The position numbers were made by a program, and so were the translations under genes. A stretch of DNA of 64,000 nt from Symsagittifera roscoffensis (Eukaryota > Xenacoelomorpha > Acoela > Convolutidae). The stretch covers positions 64,091,290-64,155,289 of the forward strand of contig NC_087063.1 of NCBI RefSeq assembly GCF_963678635.1. The letters run 5' to 3'. Each line of letters opens with the position of its first letter. Position 1 is the stretch's first letter. Positions 36,766 to 48,700 of this stretch are shown piece after piece. Under the pieces are notes generated by a model. It was not told the origin of the DNA, did no database searches, and was given only the letters and a program-made list of their open reading frames with translations.

Positions 36766-39700
36766 GTTAGTACAACATTTGAGCCTCCTGTTCGCAAATG
36801 ATTTGGCAAAAACTAGTTTTTGGAAACTCCGTGAAGATTACCCTTTCTTGATATGTTTTTTTTAACAAAAAAAAAACAAACTTTCAAACTTGATGATACT
36901 GATGCACTAACTGTTCAAATTTTGCTTCAAATTGGGCGTTATTTCTCGACCCAAGAAATCACTATGATCTTCGTGAACACGCCAACTAAAACTAATAATT
37001 TGCAAGGCTTAAGACAAGCGGAGCGTATCTAACGTATCTAATGAAATCGGATCAGGGTTTGGTTCATTTCAAACGGACGGTAATTGAATGAAATGACTGT
37101 AACACCACACCCGCATGGAACGCCCGGTACTATTGGTCAATTTGTTTTGTTTTCTTTCATCAATGAACAGAATTTTTTAAGCCTTTAAAATGTAATTCTG
37201 AAAACAAATTTATTTTTAGTATAAATCTTGGAAGCAAGAAGGTTATAAAACTGGCCGTTTGTTTCACCTCAAAAAATTTGACACAGTGAAGTATGAAAAA
37301 AGATTTTTATTAAAAAAAAAATTGAATTGTTTCTATTCCAGACACGAGTAAGCTGCAAATAGTCATCGACATGCTCGAAATAACATCAATCCGAGACAAG
37401 CGAAAACTAAAGTTCTGCATGAAAGAGTTCGCCATACCCTGCTCCTGCGTTGGAACTTACGCGGCTCTAAACACCTCCCCTATTAGCCCAATACAACCCG
37501 GTACCAACTGTCAGTTTCACAACGAAGGACTCAACAGATCAGTTTGCATACATTACGGTCGAAGATTTACAGACAAGTTTCTGTCTTTAATTTTCATGAC
37601 GACTTCGGAATGCGAAAGATTTGTTCAGTTGGTTGAGAAGGTTGTTCAAATTGGTTCGCATACTGACTCGCTGCATTCGAATGTGAAGTTAAAAAGGGCG
37701 TTTCGAGACATGATTCAGAACTCCACAGTGCTCATTCAACATCATATGAAGTCTGGTAATGTCTCAGGTCAGACAGTGTTTCATAATTTTTTTAGATCCG
37801 ACCTCTCTTGTCATTAGAATAGCTCAAAGACGAGACGTCACGCATAATTTTCAATCAGATGATCTTAAAAAGCATGTGAGCAATTGTCTCCTAGATCCCA
37901 CTAGACAAGAAATCAGCGCAAGATTTCCAGTTTGTTAAGAACTTGTACAGTTACAGTTTAGTTTCAAGTTAGCTAAGTTCTCAAAGTTTGAATTTTTTTA
38001 CAGATTGCTCAGGGTTTGAACAATTTAGCTGTCCAAGATGTTGCCACTAAACTTTTGTTATGGAACTTTTGTTTTTAAAACTTCGATAAAACTTTAAAAA
38101 AATGCAAAAAATTGTTTTTTATTGTGAAGGCCCAATTTAACTCGAAAGCCTAATTAACTGAAGGCCCACCCGCACTGGAGTTTCAGGGATAATAATTGAT
38201 TATGTTGTCATTTTATAGTCAGTATCCATAAAATAACGAAGTAATCGATTAGAATCCATTAAAATGGATTATAATCCTATTTTTATATCAATCTAATCCA
38301 TTATAATCGATTATAATCGATTGAAATGGATTTTTCGAGGGGTTATTGGCGAACTTTGCAAATTTTGCAAGTTATCTCATTTCCTGTTTAGGGCAGTTCC
38401 TACGGATTACGTTTCATAAACTTAAGTTTTTCACAAAAGATTTTTTACATTTAAATTTTTCTACTTTTTCAATTTGGCAGTTTAACATTTAAATTGTTTT
38501 TTTTTACCATTGCCATAGTAAAAATTACCATTCGCCCACTGCACGTACCCCGCCCACTAACTCTCTTTCCTCACTTGAATGAAGGGGATATTTAATTGGT
38601 TGAACACCTCCCCCCCCCCTACTTGGGTGTGCAATTAACTCCCCCCCCCCCCACTGTTTAGGCCACCGCCACTGTGTGTGGGGGGGGGGGGGGGCGGTTG
38701 CGGGTAACAGGAGGTGGTGGCGGTAAAGTAGGTGATGGGGCAGGGGAGGTGGTGGGGGTAAAACTTTTTTTTGACTTATTTAGGTTGAGGTTGAACATGT
38801 TTGTTCGGGTTATAAATTTGCAGAATGTTTCCAAATGTTTCAAAAGTTTAACTAGCTGTAAACAATTTTCTGCAGAAAAAAATTGACTTTCATGGACTTT
38901 TGTGGCCTAAAAATTCGATTATATTGTTAAAATAATCGATTATAATGGATTTTTAAAAACCGAAAATATTCGATTATAATCCCCTAAAAATCCATTTTCA
39001 TGGTTGGATGGGCCATGAAAATCCATTATATGCGTTAAGTTTTTCGCCGATATAATCCAGTATAATCAATTATTTCACATGAATCTCCAGTGCGGGCTGT
39101 TTGTAACAGATTCGATCTTGCGTATTTCGCTTGCTTGGCGATGCGATTTTCTTGGTTATCTGCGCGGCTGTTATTTCCAATCAAAAGCAGTTTAATTATG
39201 TCTCGTCTGGTCCCAGCTTCGCCTCGACTTTACCTTGACAGGTTTTTCAATCCGAATTTAATTCTAACTTGGAAGAACCCTTGACAAGAAATTAGCGCAT
39301 ACTTTTTAGTTTGGTCGCTATCAATTATTATTGCTTCTCAGTTAAGCTTAGCAATCGATTATTGCAACTATGCACCTTCGTTCTAAGAGAGAGTTTTAAA
39401 GTCAAATTATTAAGTTGTTTTAAAGAAAAATCCACTCGAGTTGATAGTTTGAGCAAACGTTTTTGTCTTAAAATTGGTGTTAAAATTTGCACAGAAACCA
39501 CATGTACAAATGTACAATACATTCGTGTTCCCAAAAATTTGTCAATGAATTCTGCAACAAATTATTCAATTTGGCAACCAATTGATTTCATACAAAAATC
39601 ATTGATTTTTATGTAACCAATGGTTTTTGGAATCAGTTTGTTTTTGACCACCTCTGCTTACAAGAACAAATAGTTCCCCCCAATAAGTTTAGAGACAGTT

Positions 39701-42700
39701 TGGCATCAAGAACATCAGAATCAGAATATTTTCGATAGAAAAGAAAACAAAAAAGTTCCTTTGGTGATTTATGTGTTTTCCAGGAAGATCTCTTCAAGGG
39801 TCAATCCGCAAACTTGGAATCCAAATGAAAGTGTCTCCCATGAATTCGAAGTCGGTCCATAAAGGACGCATAGTGCCCTTCCGCGTGTACCCTCCCGATC
39901 CCACGGAGAGTGTAGAACAGGGCAAGATATTCATGGCAGACGTGAACAAAATGCCACTGTCGTTTGAAGAATATTCTGGAATAATCTCGACACTGCTTGA
40001 TGAACAGAAACTGTTTGACATGAACAAACTCACTTTGCAGATTGGAGTTCAAAACATAAGGGACGCTTTCATGTAAACAATTTTTCAACACTTTTTGTAA
40101 ATTTTTTCAAAAAATTGAGGAGGGAGGCAGCAAAAATTGTGAAGCGATTATCGAAATATTTTGTTACGTGTTTTTTGTAGAGTTAATGAAAAATGTATTA
40201 ATCTGTGAGGTTTATGACAAAATTTTAGAGAATCTAAAACAAAAGACGCAAATCCGAGGAAAACAAAAGACGCACAACGTCACTTCTGCTTGGTTTCTTT
40301 CTTTGCCGCACAATTTTTTTTCTTTATCCATCCATTATCAATATTAATTTCACCAGGTCTAATTTATAATTCTTTAAAAAAGAATCTTACAGTGTTCTGA
40401 GGAATGAAATCAGGATTTGAGTTCTTGAATGTATTTGAAATTGTTGCAGGGACTCTAATGACATCAAGAACCACCCCCACTTCGACGCTGTGCACCACGA
40501 CATGAGTCATCCCCTGACCAAATACTTCATAGCCTCCTCCCACAACACATATCTCACGGGGGACCAGCTGTTCAGTGACTCATCCCTCCACGCCTACGCC
40601 AGGGTGCTGGAGTTGGGGGGACGCTGCATTGAGTTAGACTGCTGGGACGGAAACGATGGGGAGCCACAGGTCAATTTTTTCATCTGTTTAAACGAGTAAC
40701 ATGAAAAAAATAATCTCTTATTTCTACTTTGAGAAAAACTTTTTCCAAAATATAAAATTACTATACAAAATTATACTAAACACTCATCAGACCTATGTTT
40801 TTGGACTATAGAGAAAACGAAAAAAGTCATAATTTATGCCCGCTGAGAGTCTACCCTTTGTCAAAAACCAAACAAAAACATAATTTATCATCCGCATTTT
40901 ATTTATAAAATAACTCCGAGTTAAGTGAAAAGTGTCACTATTTTTCCTATGACACATTATTGCACACGTAAAAACGAATTTCTATGCTAAACTGAAGTTT
41001 TTGAAAAGTTTTCAGAAAAGTTGCGATATCTCGAAACCTAGAAATAGTTGGAAAGTCATTTTTTTTGGATTGAAATTGCAATTCGATACTATAGTCTGAT
41101 AAAACCCAACAATAAGCTTAATGAAATATAAAAAATAGCTTAGCTATTTTTCTTCTTCATCCTACAAATTTTTCTGTTATTTTACATTTTTTTTTCGCTT
41201 TAGAAAACCCCAATAATCAAAAACTAGACAAAATTTGAATTGTCAATTTTTGATGTGAACTTTCGACTTCAATGGAAGTAGTTATGTTCGCGCTTAAATT
41301 AATGACGTCATTATAGCGCGAAAGTGAAAAAGCTAAAATTAGATTTGCTTAGACAAAAGGCCTCGAAAACTACTGGTTTGTTCGATTAAGGTCAGTTTGC
41401 CATCAAAAAGTTTATAGATTTTTGTGATTGTTGAAAAACCGTTTGATAACATGTTAACCGGAAGATGTTTGCCTTATTTTATATTATCTTTATATTGTCA
41501 TATTATCTGTTTAAATTGCCGATAATTTACAGATGTTGAACCAGGTTTTTTAGATCTTACAGGATACGAGAGTGCGCCACATTTTGGTCCGCCGACCCGG
41601 ACCGTATTCCGGACGATATTCCAGAGGACAATATTTCGGACCGTATTCTGGACGTTAGATATTCTGGACAGTATTCTGAACGATATCCCGGAAGATATTG
41701 CCAAAGACTCCCTGCAGTTAGACGAGACATCGACTCGGCCGCCAAGTAATTCGGATCTGGAGCTAGCGCAGCAGGAGTAGCCGGATCTGGAGCAGGAATC
41801 GGAAGCATCTTTGGATCTATGTTCATCGCCTACGCTAGGTACCCCTCAATGAAACAACAGTTGTTCTCATTTGCTATTCTGGGATTCGCCTTGTCCGAGG
41901 CTATGGGATTATTTTGTCTCCTGGTTGCATCCTTGATCTTGTTCACTTTGTGAGCGAAACTGGAGCGGATTATTACAACTAGATGCTGACACACAACAGT
42001 TGAACCACGAGCACATTTACTCGCAAGCTGGGACATAGATTAATTCACGAAACTCAAGGCTCTGAGCTGATCACTTAGTCGACTGATGCAGCACCACTAA
42101 TTGACGATAAATTGTATCCATGTTACGAACTTGAAATTACTACTGTTAACGGAGACCTTTTCAGGTATCCTGATTGTGGATTGTGGACCCATTTTTTCTC
42201 GACACCCGAAGTTTCTGTGGAATTTGGATTCTACCGGTGAACGCCTCTACAAAACTTGTAAGACTAAAAAACCAAAACTTTATCCATCTGTGCTAACTTG
42301 CTGATCTGATGCTTTAAATTCTGATACGAAGTTTTTTGATGGCAAAATCGTAGCCCCCAATTTTTCTCGATACCAAAACCTGATCAGAAAATTTTCTGTG
42401 GGTTTAGGAAAAAACCGGCCTCATAAACCTTAATTACGTTTTCCTAACACCTTGTTTGTAAGCTCAACACCGTATCGAAAAAAAAGACCAAAAATTTTGA
42501 AAAAAAATAAATTGAAAATTTTTGATTTTATTTTCCAAAATTTTAAAGTTTTGCAAATTATTCAGCAAAGCGCCTAGTTTCATAATAATTTAATTTAAAC
42601 GACCGAGTCGAGTTTTTTGCCCCAAGTTTTGGACTTTAAAAAAAAAAAATTCAAAATTTCGCAAACGCATCAGGTTATTGTTGGAACTTGAACCGTTGGG

Positions 42701-45700
42701 TGAAAACGTGGAAAAAATTTTCGGAAAAAAAATCGAAAAAAAAAAATTTTGGAAAATTTTCGGAAAAAATCCGAAATTTTCGAAAAAAAAAAAAAAAATT
42801 TCTGAAAAAACGCCGTGTTTATTCTTGAAACGTGAAGCAGCTAACTAAACTAGTTCAATTGGATAAAAGTAGCCGTAGTCGAGACCCGTAGCGTATTATT
42901 AAGCAATTCGTCTTACCTTTTGCTACAACCTTGTTAGCTCAGGGTGTTGGGGGAGGTCAGGTCGCGGTTTGCTTGATTCCCTCCCTCTTAAGTTGATTTA
43001 AATCACTAAATGTTCATACTAGCTGCTAGCTCGCTGCACCACGCTTTGAAAAAACTTTCCCCCGCTTCGCAAAAGCGTGTATCTCAATCGTGCTTAGCCA
43101 TTCCCGGGTTAAGTTTCAACCATAACGCAGTGAACGTCCGTAAAACTTGTCAGTATCAACTTGATCACTATCTCTTAAAACGAACCGACATTGTTATTTG
43201 GCACGACGCTGTTAATAACTCTATTAGTCGACACCGTAGTAATAACTTTAACGCACTAACTCCTAACCAGCTTAAGAAGATTCTTTTAAACTATAAACGC
43301 AATATTTATGCAATCGTTTACTGTAAACGTGTAGGCACGGAAGATATATATAGTAAGTTGAAAGAGTCAGGTATATTAGTTATTAATATAGTAACAGACC
43401 TGATATCTAGAAGGAAGCAGAACCTCACTGAGTTAGGGCAAAATTACTTAGAACTACACCAGGATCCCTCTCTAGAACTGAAAACGTTTACGATCCTTAG
43501 GCGTTATAGCAAGAATTTGAAGTATATTATTTCAAAGAAAAATACTCCTAAGCCAGGAAAACGCAAGCGGCAAGCTAATCGAAACAGAAGAAATGCTGAG
43601 CAGCACTAGGAGTTAAATAAATTGCTTCTCTAAGGTGTGATATTGTTTAATGAGTCAGAATATAATTTATTAATACTAAATACAAGGTCTTAAATTAATT
43701 ATTCCTTTTTTTTTCTCTCAAACTGAGCAGTTGAGCGGTTGAGTAGAAGTGAACAAGTTTAAAAGTAATCAAAATGACAGAACAAATTGAGTTAAAATAT
43801 CGACGATTGATGAATGGTCGAACATCACTAGAAAATGAGCTTTCCGTAGTTCACAGTCGCATAACTGAGAGTTTAGAGGGACCAATTCGGAAAACAAAAA
43901 TAAACGCCTTAATTGAATCTTGCAAGAGTATTCTCGAAAAAGCATTAGCTAAAAATGATGAACTTGTGATATTAGCTAATAAAACCGATAACCATAGCAA
44001 ATTATTAACGGAGTTGGCTGCATGGTGGGATAGGATAGTTAAAGTTAACGATGAAGTAACTGGTAAGGCTCGCGCTCATATGGAATCTAATCAAGCTTCA
44101 GAGGTTTGCGTCAGTGAAACTAGTCGATCAAAAGTTTCATCAAAATCGGCAAAACCCGGGTCGAGTAAGCAAAGCTCAATGAAATCATTGACCCCCAGTG
44201 AGCGCCGCAAAGAGCTGCTCCTAGCGAAGATGAAGCGAGAAGAGTTGGAAAAACAACACGAAGCAACCTTAAGACTGAAACAACAGGAAGCCATCATCGA
44301 AGAGCAACAGCATCTGATTGAGATGGAACGAAAACAACAAGAAATTAAATTTGAAATTGACCGTAAAGAGCAAGAACATCGTTTACGAATCGAAAAAAGT
44401 CGGCTTGAAATGGAACTATTAAGCGAAGAAAATCGTATTAAAGTAGCTGAAGCAAAAATGGTTGAAACTGAATACCTCGAAGAGTCTGAAATAGATCAGC
44501 ATCTTGAGCTGGCGTCTTCGGTTGATCGTCGTTCTGACAGGGTAAACGATTGGGTTGATCATGCATTAGAAAACCAAAAAGGACCCAAGGTAGTTCCGTC
44601 TTCTTCAAAGTTTGAAAACTGTATAAATATAGAAAGTGGTTCGCATCAACACAGAAATGTGTCCACAGCGGAAGCTTCACCTCGGCGATCGTTGCCGAAT
44701 CGGACTTTTGATTGTGATCAACAATGTTATCCCTATCAACCAACCGTCTCCTTCAGCGATGGCGATGGAATCAAGCACGCTGTATCCACTAATCCTGAGC
44801 ACGAAACGCAGTCGTTGCTTATTTCCAATAACGCTACACTTTGCAAAAACAATACATCATCATTTTTTAATCCAGCTGGAACAGCAGCTACCAATACTCC
44901 GGTATGCTGTTACTTCTCTGTACCTCATCCTTCGTCTTCCATTCAACATATCCCCGTCAACAACTTCAATAACGATTCCCGAGTTGTTGGAAACATGCCC
45001 ACCATCTCCAATCAATACTCTGGATACACCCCCCATGCCATTGTGTCACAACCACCTGCAAATTTAATCTGCAGAAATCAAAACTTGCTATCACATAACG
45101 TGTATAGCAACCCTGCGTCAGTGAACAATGCGTTTAGCGGACAGTCTGCCGTTATTAGTCAGCCCAACTTGCCACTAATGTCGCAGTGGACACCCGCAGT
45201 CACCCAATGCATCACTGGGGTAACAAGTGATGGTAACACAAACCCATCAGTTGGTGTTTTTTCATCCGTAACGCCAATATCTCAGCAACAATTCCCCCAC
45301 GTATCAAGTGGTGGTACCGTTTACTATGGGTTTCCCAATCACGACGCATCGGCTGAAAACACTTACATATATCAGCAGCAACCTTTTGCAGCTGATCCTA
45401 GCAACATATTGCCGTCGTTGCAACCAGTTCCCCAACCGCAAGCCGTGACACTGAATGACTTAGTCCAAGCTCTGTCAGTCTCAAAGAAGGATCCCCTTCC
45501 AGAATGGAAGCTGGCCCAGTACGATGGCAACCCGCTCCAATGGCACGAATGGTTTGGCCAATTTTGCAGTACTGTAGACGCAGCGTCCCTAAGCGATGAT
45601 GTGAAGTTGACTTATTTAAAAACATTAGTCACGGGAAAAGCTAAGTCAGCCATAGCAGAGTTCGTATACAGTGGAAGAATGTATAAAGATGCTCTGAAAA

Positions 45701-48700
45701 CTCTAGAAAGAAAGTTTGGCCAGCCACAAAACGTAATTACGGCCCACCTTGATAAGTTGTCCAGTTTCCCGCAGCTTCGAATGCACAACTCTGAGAACAT
45801 CATTAGCTTCTCGATGACCATTTCAAGTCTAGTGGCTGTCTTTAGGTCTCTTGATTATGAAGAAGATTTGAAAAGCGTCTCTTTGTTAAATCAAGCTCTT
45901 TCGAAAATTCCACCAAACATGAGAGAATCGTGGTCACTTTTTGTCGTGAAACGTAATTGGTCACGCCCCAACCTAATTGACTTTAACAATTGGTTAAAAG
46001 ATAAAGCAGAAGCTCATGAGCAAATGAAAAATATGCCTGGAAAGCCCAAAGTCGAAGAGCCATCCAAAACTAAAGCTGTAACGAGAGTTTTTGCCTCGAC
46101 AAGTACAGTTGAGAAAAAGTTTGAATATCCTTCTTGTATCCTCTGCAAGGGGAAACATGCCTTGTGGAAGTGTTCTGTGTTTAAGGAGAAAACTCCAACA
46201 CAACGTGCGAAATTCTCTGCGGAAAACAAATTGTGCTTCTCCTGCTTACAAGGGAACCACGCATTCCGGCAATGTCCCAGAGCAAAGAAATGCACCAAAC
46301 CAGGTTGCACTAGCACCCATAGTGTACTTCTCCATGGGGCTTAACGTGTTTTTCCTAGTCGAAAACCGGACGAAAATGATAGCCATACAAGACCCAACGC
46401 TCGTCAACCAAGATCTAATGCAGAGCCGGATAAAGCGAGCACAAACGCTGATCGAAAATCATTCAGCAAGAATATACCAAACGCAAGTTCGAATCATGCA
46501 GACATTAATCCCGTTCCGTTGGATGTAAGTTGCGCAATCTCGAACGACCAATCATCAATCATAACATCGAAAGGGTTACTGCCCATAATCAAGCTCCAAG
46601 TTTCCACCGATTTCCAGAGTGCTGATTGTTAACCATTGTGTGACTCAGCATCTAGTCATTCCTGGATATCGGCTAATTTAGTCAAATGTCTGAATCTCTC
46701 AGGAAGAGATTTGGATCTCACAGTAAATGGTATTAACACAACGACTGTTGTTAAAACGAAACAAGTTCAGATGAAGGTATCTTCTAACTTCGATGGATTC
46801 GAATACATATTCGAATTAACCGCATTTGTCAAGGATGAACTTAAAGTCGGTACCGATACCGTCAACATCCCTGCATTACAGAGCAAGTATCCGTACCTTG
46901 CTCCAATCAAACCAATTGTGTATAGCTACGGCGATTTAGACTTAATAATTGGTCAAGACTCCTTCCATGCTATTCGGCCTGAGGAGTATTTCAAGAGTGA
47001 GGCCGATCCAAACACATCGCCCGTCGCGGTTCGCCTTCCAATAGGCTGGGTCTTGAGCGGCCCAATGCCGACATCTACTTGTTTCAAGTGCAATACGGAT
47101 GATACCGAACTAGCTTGTCAAATCAAACGCTGGTATGAAATAGAGTCATACGGAGCCTACAAACAGGTCGATTCCCGTTCAGCCGAAGACAAAAGGGCGG
47201 CTAAAATACTTGATTCCTCCACCGTCCACGATGGATCAAGATACGCTGTAGGTATGCTTTGGGCAGAAGAATCTATCATGTTACCAGACAATTACTATTC
47301 CTCATTGGTTCAGTTAAAATCGTTGGAAAAACGTTTAGCGAAAGATCCTCACTTAAGGGATCAATACTCAAAAACTATCGAAGATGATTTGAGTAAAGGA
47401 TACGTGATTCAAGTTCCTCCCCATAATTTTTCGAACCGCAGCATACGCGAGTGGTATCTTCCTCACCATCCCGTGGTGAACCCAAACAAACCTGGTAAAG
47501 TGAGGCGTGTCCTTAACGGAGCGTCTAAATTCCACGGTACGTCATTGAACAAATCGTTGCTAGTAGGACCCGACCTACTGCAAAACCTTGTGTTCGTTCT
47601 CCTCCGTTTTCGTCAACATCATTTGGCCGTACCGGCTGACATTGAAGGGATGTTCCTACAAGTCGGCGTCCTTCCAGAGGACCAACCATCTCTTCGTTTT
47701 CTGTGGCGGGAGGACCCCACAGCCGATGTGGTTGTACACCAGTACACCAGACATATCTTTGGAGCGAGAGATTCGCCAACGTGTGCAAATTATGCATTGC
47801 AACGGACTGCAATGGATAATCAGGCGATGTTCCCTGACGCAGCATCCGCAGTTCTAGAGAAACTTTATATGGACGACTACCTTGACTCCTTTGAGGACCC
47901 TGATGTTGCATTTAAAATGAGTCAAGAGTTGATTACTCTGTTAGCTCTAGGTGGTTTTAAATTAACTAAATTCATAAGTAACGTAACTAAAATTAATAAA
48001 AAGTTAAACCCGCCCCAAAGCGCGCCGCAACAGGAAAGTAAAAATATTGTAACTTGTGGGGATAAGTCTTCTCATGTTCTTGGGCTGAAGTGGGACCATA
48101 TTGACGACACTTTGGTCGTAAGCCGTGGTGTCAACCGTGAACTTAAAAATTCGATAACACAGCGAACAGTGTTAAGTTTTGTTTCTTCCGTTTTCGACCC
48201 CATAGGTCTCGTAGCGCCCTATACCGTAAGAGCCCGATTATTGTTGAGAGAAATCTGGCGCATTCATGGTCAACAATGGGATGATCAGCTACCCGTTGAT
48301 ATCAAGACAAAATTTCTTGCCTGGCACTCTGGTTTGCCATCTCTAGGGAAAATGAGTATAAAGCGCAGCTACTTCTCCGCACCAGTCGATTGGGTTGAGT
48401 TACACATGTTCGGTGACAGCTCAGAAGAAGTTTTTTGTGCTGTAGCTTTTCTTCGCGCCCGTGTGAAAACTTCACTCGAAACACAAGTTGCCTTCGTCTT
48501 TGGAAAAGCAAGAGTGGCGCCCATGAAAGCGCTTTCCATCCCGAAGCTTGAACTGCAGGCCGCGTTACTCGCTACCCGCTTGAAGGAAGATGTCCTCAAA
48601 GCTCTAACTATTCCTGTGTCAAACACGTTCATGTGGACTGACAGCACCACTGTGCTCCAGTGGTTAAACTCAGGTAGTAAGCAACCCACGTTCGTGGCAA

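Noticed and set aside
41585-41602. Assigning the primer tRNA of the BEL/Pao element
   Set aside because: The PBS candidate did not match a tRNA 3' end that I could recognise with confidence.
41557-41826. Minus-strand frame rich in Pro/Ala opposite the subunit c sequence
   Set aside because: Antisense shadow of the GGAC repeat and the captured subunit c sequence.
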